Assembly (NCBI GenBank): GCA_031277855.1
Contig: JAITLO010000040.1
Location: forward strand, 1 to 50,515
DNA: 50,515 bases
Reading direction: 5' to 3'
Source: Acidovorax sp.
GTDB taxonomy: Bacteria > Pseudomonadota > Gammaproteobacteria > Burkholderiales > Burkholderiaceae_C
How positions within the stretch are numbered: position 1 is the first letter of the stretch; each line of letters starts with the position of its first letter. Shown here piece after piece: positions 44,258-50,515 of this stretch. The notes beneath the pieces are model-generated. The model searched no databases, was not told the origin of the DNA, and worked only from the letters and a program-made list of their open reading frames with translations. Made by a program: the position numbers and the translations under genes.

Positions 44258-44758
44258 ATGGAGCCCACCAAAACCTTGCTCATCGTCTACCACAGCCACA
44301 CCGGCGGCACGCGCCAGTTGGTGGAAGCCGCCTGCGCGGGGGCACAGGCTGAAGGAGGGGTGACCGTGCGCCTCCTGCATGCCAGTGCAGCCGGGGCGCA
44401 AGACCTGCTGGACGCCGATGGCTATCTCTTTGCCACGCCCGAAAACCTGGCCGCCATCAGCGGGCTGATGAAGGATTTTTTTGACCGCAGCTACTACGGC
44501 GCGCTGGACCGCATCCAGGGCCGGCCCTATGCCAGCTTGGTGTGTGCTGGCAGCGATGGCAGCAATGCCGCGCGGCAGATGGCGCGCATCGCCACGGGCT
44601 GGCGGCTGAAGGTCGTGGCCGAACCCCTGATCGTCTGCACCCATGCCCAGACGCCCGAGGCCATTCTGGCGCCCAAGCAGATCGCCGCTGCCGACTTGGC
44701 CGCCAGCCACGCCCTGGGCGAGGCCTTGGCCACAGGGCTGGCGCTGGGCGTGTTCTGA
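44258..44758 (+). CDS. Flavodoxin/NAD(P)H-dependent FMN reductase-like protein
   Basis: The 166-residue protein has the flavodoxin phosphate-binding loop LLIVYHSHTGGTRQL and the FMN-binding loop region ATPENLAAISGLMKDFFDRS. A third flavin-contact segment follows at SLVCAGSDGSNAARQM. It likely binds FMN and acts in electron transfer or reductive reactions. The start is the ATG at 44258; a longer upstream reading runs through the promoter region shared with the small ORF at 43963. Confidence 0.85.
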   Translation: MEPTKTLLIVYHSHTGGTRQLVEAACAGAQAEGGVTVRLLHASAAGAQDLLDADGYLFATPENLAAISGLMKDFFDRSYYGALDRIQGRPYASLVCAGSDGSNAARQMARIATGWRLKVVAEPLIVCTHAQTPEAILAPKQIAAADLAASHALGEALATGLALGVF

Positions 44759-44981
44759 TACGGCTTTGTCTTCAATCGCCTAACGTTGCTGGGTCGCCTT
44801 GTCGTGCTACAGCACTGCCTGCGGCTCCCCGCCTAGTTATGCCATTGAATGCAAAACCGTATGAGCGCTTCTTCGGAAATTCTTAAATTGATAGCTGTCA
44901 ACGCAATCGGGGCCTGCATCTGCCGCCATTCTGACTTGCAGTACCATGGCCTTGTCGCCTGATTTTTGATTGCCACCGCCC

Positions 44982-45518
44982 ATGGACACCCGCCAGCAAG
45001 CCATTGATGCCGCTTTCCACGTGATTGCCGAAAGTGGGGTGCAGGGTGCGACCTACCGCAAGATCGCCGCGCAGGCACAGCTGTCGCCAGGCACGCTGAC
45101 CTACCACTTCCCCTCCATTGATGATTTGCTGCTAGCCGCATTCCGGCAGTTTGCCGACACCATCAGCCAGGGTTTTCATGCCCGTATGCAAGCAGCCAAT
45201 GGCCCCGAGCAGGCCTGTGAGGCGGTGGTGGATTTGATTTGCGGTGAGGTCTGGCCCACTACCGCGCATTTGCTGCTGTCCTTCGAGCTCTATGCCATGG
45301 CCGCACGCAGCGAGGCCTACCGCGCCGTGATGCACCAGTGGATGGCGCAAAGCCAGGTTGCACTGCAGCTGTGCTTTGACGCCGATACGGCCCGGATGAT
45401 GGATGCGCTGATCGAGGGCCTGACCATCCACCAGGTGCTGGGCGCCCAGCCCATGCCCAGGGCGCAGATTCTGCGCACCGTGCAGGCACAGGCCGGGTTG
45501 CAGCCGCCAAGCGAATGA
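44982..45518 (+). CDS. TetR family transcriptional regulator
   Basis: The 178-residue protein has an N-terminal helix-turn-helix (about residues 3-50) with AIDAAFHVIAESGVQGATYR and KIAAQAQLSPGTLTYHFPSI, followed by a helical ligand domain. It converges with the MFS gene that follows on the opposite strand. Two palindromes in front of that MFS gene are of the right size for TetR dimers, so this regulator is a good candidate for controlling it. The inducer is unknown. Confidence 0.88.
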   Translation: MDTRQQAIDAAFHVIAESGVQGATYRKIAAQAQLSPGTLTYHFPSIDDLLLAAFRQFADTISQGFHARMQAANGPEQACEAVVDLICGEVWPTTAHLLLSFELYAMAARSEAYRAVMHQWMAQSQVALQLCFDADTARMMDALIEGLTIHQVLGAQPMPRAQILRTVQAQAGLQPPSE

Positions 45519-45733
45519 GTTGCGCGCTGCCTCCGCTACCTTCCCTGGAACAAGCAAGCAGCGCCCATGGAGATGCTTGGACTGCAGCCAGAAAACGATG
45601 ACGACCCAAGCCGTAAAAACTGGCGCGGATCACATCAGGGCACCGCGCAAGGGCCTACGCCGGCCGCGCCGGTGCCGTCCCCTCCCACGCGTAGCGTGAG
45701 AGAGGGGAAGACGCGCAGCGGCACAGGGGTGCT
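45519..45733. other. Intergenic space with repeat elements
   Basis: Between the convergent TetR and MFS genes there is no credible gene. The space holds the second copy of the 36-bp repeat and a GC-rich hairpin segment related to the one at 19397-19485. Confidence 0.6.
45636..45671 (+). repeat. Dispersed 36-bp intergenic repeat, copy 2
   Basis: It is identical to 12983-13018 except for one C/T difference at the 32nd base. It is followed by a related GC-rich segment (CCCCTCCCACGCGTAGCG and AGAGGGGAAGACGCGC). Confidence 0.75.
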
Positions 45734-46984
45734 TTATCCAGCCTTTACCTCTCGCAGCTGCAAGCCCTGCGGGCGCAGCGTGTAGGCCACGGCCCAGGCA
45801 ATGGCCACCATGGTCAGCACCGGCAACATGGCCAGGCGCAGGCCGTGGTGTTCGCCGAGAAAGCCCAGCAGCGGTGGGCCCACCAAAATGGCCACATAAC
45901 CCAGCGTGGCCACGGCGCTGACGCGCGGGGCACTGGCCCCACCGCCTTCGGCTGCGGCCGACAAGGCCAGCGGAAAACCCAGGGCCGCGCCCAGGCCCCA
46001 CAGCACCACGGCCAGGGCGCCCAGCAGTGGGTGCTGGGCCACAATCACCAGCGCCAGGCCACAGGCTGCGGCGCATGCGCTGGCGCGCATCAGCGTGTGG
46101 CGCTCCACGCGGCGCAGCAAGGCCTGGCCGGAAAAGCGGCCCACGGCCATGCCCAGGGTGAAGAGCATATAGATCAGCGTGCCCTGTGCCGGTGCAAAGC
46201 CGTAGCCGTCCACCATCAGCAGCGGCAGCCAGTCATGGGCAGCGCCCTCGGCCAGTGCCAGGCCCAAGGCAAACAGGCCAATCAGCAGCACGCCGCGCTG
46301 TTTAAAGGCCTGGAGCATGGAGCCCGAGCCCGCTGTGGTGTCGGCCAGAGTCCCCGGGGCCGCTTGCGCCGCCTGTGCGCTGGTGTTGTGAATCTGGCGC
46401 AGCAGCGGCGCGCTCAGCATCGCCGCCACCCCGGCCACCCCCAGCAAATGCCACAGCACGGGCACGTTTTGCCAGGCCATCAGGCTGCCCAGCAGGGCAC
46501 CCAACAAGGCCCCGAGGCTGAAGCAGCCATGCAGCGTGGTCAGCAGCGGGCGGGCCACGGCGTTTTCCAGCGCGGCGCATTCCACATTCACGGCAATATC
46601 GCTCCAGCCCATGCCCAGGCCAAACAGCACAAAGCCGGCAAAGGCCAGGGGCACGCTGGCATAGCCTGTGCCCAGGGCCAGCAGCGCCAGGCCGCAGAGG
46701 TTGATCACCATGCCCAGCCCGGTGGCACGGCGGGCGTGCAGGCGCTGGGTCAATGCATTGGCCGTCAAAATGCCCAGCATGGAGCCCAGCGAAAAGCCGA
46801 ACAGCACCATACCCATTTGCTCGGTCGACGCCTGCAGCGCATCACGCAGCGCGGGCGTGCGGGTGACCCAGGTGGAAGTGGCCAGGCCCACCAGCACAAA
46901 CAGACCGAACAAGGCGCTGCTGCGGGTGAGTGGGGCGGGTGAGGTGGAGGGAGTCAAGGTCAGGCTTGCGGTGTCCGGCGGCAT
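45734..46984 (-). CDS. MFS transporter (YbjJ-like)
   Basis: The 416-residue protein has 12 predicted membrane segments. The first half begins FGLFVLVGLATSTWVTRTPA and has the motif GLGMGWSDIAVNVECAALE, which is seen in the YbjJ group of sugar-like or drug efflux MFS proteins. A cytoplasmic loop (AQAAPGTLADTTAG) divides the halves. The substrate is unknown. The ATG is at 46982-46984. Two palindromic operators lie 21-61 bases upstream. Confidence 0.85.
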   Translation of the reverse strand: MPPDTASLTLTPSTSPAPLTRSSALFGLFVLVGLATSTWVTRTPALRDALQASTEQMGMVLFGFSLGSMLGILTANALTQRLHARRATGLGMVINLCGLALLALGTGYASVPLAFAGFVLFGLGMGWSDIAVNVECAALENAVARPLLTTLHGCFSLGALLGALLGSLMAWQNVPVLWHLLGVAGVAAMLSAPLLRQIHNTSAQAAQAAPGTLADTTAGSGSMLQAFKQRGVLLIGLFALGLALAEGAAHDWLPLLMVDGYGFAPAQGTLIYMLFTLGMAVGRFSGQALLRRVERHTLMRASACAAACGLALVIVAQHPLLGALAVVLWGLGAALGFPLALSAAAEGGGASAPRVSAVATLGYVAILVGPPLLGFLGEHHGLRLAMLPVLTMVAIAWAVAYTLRPQGLQLREVKAG

Positions 46985-47004
46985 GGGGTGTCCGTAAAAA
47001 TGCG

Positions 47005-47045
47005 TCGTACAGTTGTACGAAATGCGCGATCGTACGCTTGTACGA
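47005..47045. promoter_or_regulatory. Two palindromic operators upstream of the MFS gene
   Basis: TCGTACAGTTGTACGA (47005-47020) and TCGTACGCTTGTACGA (47030-47045) share 14 of 16 positions and have the same dyad structure. Their centres are 25 bases apart. Both lie in the short 5' region of the MFS gene, as expected for a repressor such as a TetR-type protein. The nearby TetR gene at 44982 is the likely regulator, by inference. Confidence 0.6.
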
Positions 47046-47128
47046 ATGGGCCGGCACGCGCCCCCGTCATATCCCCGGACATGGCGCGGGATTTCTCACA
47101 GCCATGGGCGCGCCGCAGACAGCAGGCG

Positions 47129-47155
47129 AAAAAAAGGAGCGTCTTGGCGCTCCTT
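47129..47155 (-). terminator. Intrinsic terminator of the arginine-rich small gene
   Basis: Read on the minus strand, AAGGAGCG and CGCTCCTT form an 8-bp stem with a six-base loop, followed by a run of seven T residues. It lies 62 bases after the stop codon at 47217 and before the MFS gene's regulatory region. Confidence 0.8.
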
Positions 47156-47216
47156 GGACTTGACCGGCAGACAGACCAAGCCAGAGCCCCCATGGGGCTC
47201 AGGTCTGATCGGCCAC

Positions 47217-47534
47217 TCAGGCTGCTTCGAGTTGCTGCGCGCGCGCAGTGCTCAGGCGGGTGACCACGCCGTCCAACACCTCGGCCTTTTGGCGTGTGCG
47301 CTCATTGGCCAGGCCGGTAAAGCCGCGCTTGGTGCTGGTGGTGGCCAGGGTGCGGCCCACCTGCTTGCGGTACAGGGCACGCGCGCGGTCGCGCAGGCCG
47401 CGGGCACGGGTGATCTTGTCGCGCAGCTGGGCCGGGCTGCGCTGGGCCATCACGGACTGCGACTGGCTCAAGTTGAACAACTCCATCTCTGCGGTGCTCA
47501 GCAGATCTTTTTCCTGAATGCGTGGGGTCGACAT
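47217..47534 (-). CDS. Small arginine-rich hypothetical protein
   Basis: The 105-residue protein is helical and basic: it begins STPRIQEKDLLSTAEMELF, has QLRDKITRARGLRDRARALY and ends ATTSTKRGFTGLANERTRQK with a short tail. No signal peptide or membrane segment is visible. The high Arg/Lys content suggests nucleic acid or membrane contact, but I do not recognise the family. The ATG at 47532-47534 follows AAGGAG at ideal spacing, and an intrinsic terminator follows the gene, so it is a real monocistronic unit. Confidence 0.75.
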   Translation of the reverse strand: MSTPRIQEKDLLSTAEMELFNLSQSQSVMAQRSPAQLRDKITRARGLRDRARALYRKQVGRTLATTSTKRGFTGLANERTRQKAEVLDGVVTRLSTARAQQLEAA

Positions 47535-47804
47535 GGACTCTCTCCTTGAAAGGGGATAAAGAACTGTCCGGCCTTTGGCGGGCAGTGGCCGGACAGGAGG
47601 ACCAACACAGTCTACGTGCTTGCGCACCAATCTGGTGCCTGCTATTCCACATGCTTCGGTTTCAGGAGCTTTCTACGCAGACCTGTATTGCGTTAGAAGC
47701 CCAAAAACCTGGATTTTTTGGGCAGGGATAAAAGGCCTTTGCACCACCTGTTTTGTCGCGCCCATGCCGGATGCGGAGTCTGGCTTGCGGCATAGTGCTG
47801 CGCC

Positions 47805-48716
47805 ATGGAAATGCAACAACGTGTATTTGGACCCCATCTGCGCCTGCTGGGCATGGCCTTGCTGTGGGGCGCCTCCTGGCCTGCGGGCCGGGTGATTGCG
47901 CAAAACATGCCGCCGCTGGCGGGTGCCAGCCTGCGCTTTGTGCTGGCTGCACTGGTGTTGCTGCCCTGGATGTACTGGGCCGGCGGCTTTGCCCAGCTCA
48001 AAAACTGGAGCGCCCAGCGCTGGCTGGGCATGGTCGCTGCCGGCGCCACAGGGGTGTTTGGCTATGCGGCTTTTTTTCTGTCGGGCCTGCAGTATTTGCC
48101 GGCTGGCAAAGCGGCACTGGTGATCACACTCAACCCCGTGGTCACCTTGGCGCTGGCCGTATGGATCTTCAAGGAGCGGCTGAATCGCACCATTGTGCTG
48201 GGCATGCTGCTGGCCGCCGTGGGGGCGGTGGTGGTCATCTCCCACGGCAGGCCACAAGACCTGCTGCAGGGCCAGGTGGGCCTGGGCGAGCTGCTCATTC
48301 TGGGTTGTGTGGTCTGTTGGGTGGCCTATACCCTGCTGGGCCGGGTGCTGCTGGCCGGGGTGGATGCGCTCTCCACCACCGCCATCACCAGCACCATAGG
48401 CGCCATGCTGCTGCTGGTGACCAGCCTGGTGGTGGAAGGACCGGCCGGCCTGCAGGCCGCCGTGCACAGCAAGGCCACCGCCTGGGGGGCGCTGCTTTTT
48501 CTCTCCTGGGGTGCCACGGCCCTGGCCTATGCCTGGTACTTCGACGGCGTCAAAGCCCTGGGCGCAGGCGCGGCCTCCGGCTACATCACCCTGGTGCCGG
48601 TGATTGGCGTGGCGATCTCGGCCCTGCTGCTGGGCGAATCCATAGACGCCTCCATGCTCATAGGCGGGGCCATGGCGGTGGCGGGGACGGGGGTGATGAA
48701 TTGGGGCAGGAGGTGA
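47805..48716 (+). CDS. DMT superfamily permease (EamA family)
   Basis: The 303-residue protein has ten predicted membrane helices in two EamA repeats. The first opens LLGMALLWGASWPAGRVIAQ and has the family segment LPAGKAALVITLNPVVTLAL; the second has LSWGATALAYAWYFDGVKAL and YITLVPVIGVAISALLLGES. It transports a small metabolite such as an amino acid. The substrate is unknown. A hairpin, GCCCAAAAA with TTTTTGGGC (47699-47723), lies in the upstream region, followed by 81 bases to the ATG. Confidence 0.9.
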   Translation: MEMQQRVFGPHLRLLGMALLWGASWPAGRVIAQNMPPLAGASLRFVLAALVLLPWMYWAGGFAQLKNWSAQRWLGMVAAGATGVFGYAAFFLSGLQYLPAGKAALVITLNPVVTLALAVWIFKERLNRTIVLGMLLAAVGAVVVISHGRPQDLLQGQVGLGELLILGCVVCWVAYTLLGRVLLAGVDALSTTAITSTIGAMLLLVTSLVVEGPAGLQAAVHSKATAWGALLFLSWGATALAYAWYFDGVKALGAGAASGYITLVPVIGVAISALLLGESIDASMLIGGAMAVAGTGVMNWGRR

Positions 48717-48848
48717 GGTGTGGGGGGCGTTCTGCTGGTAGCCAGACGCAGACGTCTAGCTTTGTGGCACCATATTTGACTAATTGGAACTCTGGTGAGG
48801 AAACGGAGTTTCCGCAATTGTTTTCTTCAAACGCAACGGGAGCATCTT

Positions 48849-49220
48849 GTGGCCATAAAACGCAGCACTACTCAGCAGAATCAAGCGACCCTTGAGCAAA
48901 TTCAAAGTGCTGCGGCCTCATATGCTTCTCATCATTGGCTACCTGCCGTACTCAAATCTCAAGGGCAAAACCCAAAGCAAGGGGTACTCGTACGTATTGG
49001 ATATGTTGATGAGCAGATGGGAGTGGAGGCTTTTGGGATCTGGCTTTCATCGTCCGAGAAATTTTGGGAGTTCTCAGTTACGCTATCCCGCCAAACAGGT
49101 GCTGTGCTTTCGATAGAGAGTTTCGACGATGCCACGCCAAAGATATCAGTTTCTGAAAAACTACCCGGAACTGGTCGCTCATTTGGTAGTTTGGCATTAC
49201 AAGTACTCAAGGCCAGGTAG
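48849..49220 (+). CDS. Hypothetical protein of the accessory tail (immunity-like)
   Basis: The 123-residue protein is soluble and begins MAIKRSTTQQNQATLEQIQS. A conserved-looking middle, GVEAFGIWLSSSEKFWEFSV, leads to TLSRQTGAVLSIESFDDATP and the end PGTGRSFGSLALQVLKAR. The GTG at 48849 has GGGAG seven bases upstream, a better start than the in-frame GTG at 48795. Base composition here is more AT-rich than in the genes to the left. The tail genes on this strand show no toxin partner. The immunity assignment rests on size, context and neighbour, and is weak. Confidence 0.55.
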   Translation: MAIKRSTTQQNQATLEQIQSAAASYASHHWLPAVLKSQGQNPKQGVLVRIGYVDEQMGVEAFGIWLSSSEKFWEFSVTLSRQTGAVLSIESFDDATPKISVSEKLPGTGRSFGSLALQVLKAR

Positions 49221-49339
49221 GACTTCTTCGCAGACCGCTCCGGGGCGGCCAATAGCGGAAATTTACAAATGAAAATTATGTATTTCATCTACTGAGTCCA
49301 ATTCCATGAAAATTGGTGTTTTCGCTAAACGTCGTCCAC

Positions 49340-49912
49340 ATGCTCACACGTCAGGAAATCGAGAGTCTTGTGCTACGTCTCTGCAGTACTGACGAAGCAC
49401 CCTTTGCAATTCAGTCGTGCGAACGCTCTGCAGGCAATGCATCTTGGGTTGTACGAGCTAATGATGCCCGGCACGTCCTCCATGGACAGACAGAGTTCTG
49501 CCGTGTGGGAGTCAATGCATATATCGTTGACCCTTCTACCGGTAAAATTGAAATAGTTGGAAGCAACTGTTCAGTTGAGAAATACCTAGCTGACAAACAG
49601 AATCTGCTGTTTGCAGGGCAAAAAAAGTATGTGCTGCACCCTGCATTTGATGGGTATGACCCAAAGTGGGTGCTACACCTGCATCGCAAAATAGGTTGCT
49701 CTTTGCCTGACGCCCGCAGGCTGGCCAGGAATACGGAGTGGTGGTTGACTGGTAAAAAGAGGGTGCTGGAAGAGGCAAGAGGATTGCTGGCCAGAGAAGG
49801 CATTCCAGCCAACATTACGCTGGCAGTGAATCCGGGAATGGCACAGACGCTTTTTGATAGACCAATTTTTTGGGATGAGCTTAAAAAAATCCTGCAAGCC
49901 ACGGTCCGCTAA
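49340..49912 (+). CDS. YrhB/Imm35-like domain protein (putative immunity protein)
   Basis: The 190-residue protein has an N-terminal segment that resembles YrhB/Imm35: NASWVVRANDARHVL, VGVNAYIVDPSTGKIEIVGS and SVEKYLADKQ. The C-terminal 90 residues (KYVLHPAFDGYDPKWVLHLH, then SLPDARRLARNTEWW) form a second helical domain that I do not recognise. Imm35 proteins protect against secreted toxins, but none is seen beside it. The ATG at 49340 is chosen; an in-frame TTG at 49313 has no better ribosome site. The gene is AT-richer than the genes to its left. Confidence 0.6.
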   Translation: MLTRQEIESLVLRLCSTDEAPFAIQSCERSAGNASWVVRANDARHVLHGQTEFCRVGVNAYIVDPSTGKIEIVGSNCSVEKYLADKQNLLFAGQKKYVLHPAFDGYDPKWVLHLHRKIGCSLPDARRLARNTEWWLTGKKRVLEEARGLLAREGIPANITLAVNPGMAQTLFDRPIFWDELKKILQATVR

Positions 49913-50021
49913 GGGGGCGGCCTGTCTTTGAAGTCGGCCAGAATCAGCCACAAAGACTTCACTCCAAGCCGAAACACGGCCCAATTCGCGGAGAACGTCG
50001 GGTCTTCAGAGGGGTATTTCA

Positions 50022-50348
50022 ATGACCATCGCTGATAACGACCTACACCTACGTGCTAGGGCACAGGTTGCACTTTTGGGCCTAATCGCGCCAGAGATTC
50101 GAGCTATCTCGATGGAAATTAATGAGACCGAGCGGACTATTCGAATGCTTGTGCAAACCGAATCTGAGATTCATCCAATGGCCAGAGAGAACATGGAATT
50201 TGTGGTCACGGAACTGGTCGCTGGATACGGCCTAGGTTGGAAGATCCTCGACGAGTATCAAGCAGTCCCGATATCTAAGAAGCCAGAGTACCTGCGCCTT
50301 GTCGTGTTTGCGCGATGTGAAAGCCCCGACTTTCTGCCACCAGCTTGA
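50022..50348 (+). CDS. Small hypothetical protein, immunity-like
   Basis: The 108-residue protein is acidic to neutral and soluble, beginning MTIADNDLHLRARAQVALLG, then LIAPEIRAISMEINETERTI and NMEFVVTELVAGYGLGWKIL. The N-terminal AQVALLG.I.P pattern recalls a small family of proteins found beside polymorphic toxin genes, as I remember it; I cannot verify that here. The ATG at 50022 has AGAGGGG upstream. It is followed by the IS30 family element at the window edge, so the locus may have been rearranged. Confidence 0.55.
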   Translation: MTIADNDLHLRARAQVALLGLIAPEIRAISMEINETERTIRMLVQTESEIHPMARENMEFVVTELVAGYGLGWKILDEYQAVPISKKPEYLRLVVFARCESPDFLPPA

Positions 50349-50404
50349 TCCCCCTCAGGCTACCAGTATGTCTTGATCAGGAGAGGCCGCTTAGGGGTGT
50401 GGAT

Positions 50405-50515
50405 TCAACCGATCGATGCAACGCATTCGTTAAACATCTCAGCCGGGGTTCTGTAGCCCAAGGTTTTTCTGGGCCGTTCGTTTAATTTTCTCGCAATCGC
50501 ATCCAGCTCATTCTG
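50405..50515 (-). mobile_element. IS30 family transposase, 3' end (partial at window edge)
   Basis: Reading on the minus strand from the window edge, 36 codons give a protein end that includes [20 protein letters not shown], then [13 protein letters not shown], and stop at 50405-50407. This is the typical IS30 transposase C-terminus. The insertion's right portion lies outside the window, and its inverted repeat was not located. It is probably the copy that borders the accessory tail. Confidence 0.88.

Overview
The window looks like a chromosomal segment of a Betaproteobacterium of the order Burkholderiales, most likely Comamonadaceae (Comamonas or a near relative). This is inferred from the high-GC coding style, the tripartite tricarboxylate transporter with a Bug-type binding protein, the sigma factor/DUF3619/DUF3106/RDD block in front of ilvI, the long form of LeuA, the nadE-glnB pair and short dispersed repeats of the Comamonadaceae type. 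No database search was possible, so all names rest on recognised motifs and family resemblance.

Layout. (1) 36-156: a tRNA-Val(CAC) with its terminator. (2) 203-7569: a catabolic operon on the minus strand (oxidoreductase, TctC, TctB, TctA, OtnK, OtnC) with a divergent GntR/FCD regulator; palindromes lie in the shared promoter region. It probably imports and degrades a four-carbon sugar acid or a related branched compound. (3) 7667-12716: a SmvA-like biocide efflux pump with SpeG spermidine acetyltransferase and a TPR protein, a divergent LysR regulator, a metallo-beta-lactamase-fold hydrolase and a VF530 protein. (4) 13020-19396: DUF2889, an aldehyde dehydrogenase, an Mpo1-like membrane protein, inorganic pyrophosphatase, and a chemoreceptor followed by CheW. 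(5) 19531-26587: a peptidogalycan-type acyltransferase family gene carrying two in-frame repeat insertions, NadE-GlnB, then a six-gene minus-strand operon running from an ECF sigma factor to a LOG family protein.

(6) 26703-33434: the branched-chain amino acid block ilvI-ilvH-ilvC, then pssA, then leuA preceded by a clear transcription attenuator (leader peptide rich in leucine codons, competing hairpins, terminator). (7) 33697-44758: housekeeping and small accessory genes: PbpG, a YgjP-like metalloprotein, a diguanylate cyclase, MurI, acetyltransferases, membrane proteins, a VOC and an SRPBCC protein, cyanase, cardiolipin synthase and a flavodoxin. (8) 44982-48716: a TetR regulator, an MFS transporter with two palindromic operators, a small arginine-rich protein and a DMT permease. 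(9) 48717-50515: an AT-richer accessory tail with three small genes of immunity-protein character and the 3' end of an IS30 family transposase at the window edge.

The most notable items are the leuA attenuator, the acid-sugar operon with an unusual dehydrogenase and an OtnC lacking the usual third metal-ligand histidine, the repeat-derived insertions within the acyltransferase gene, the paired palindromic operators, and the possible orphan immunity island beside the IS30 copy.
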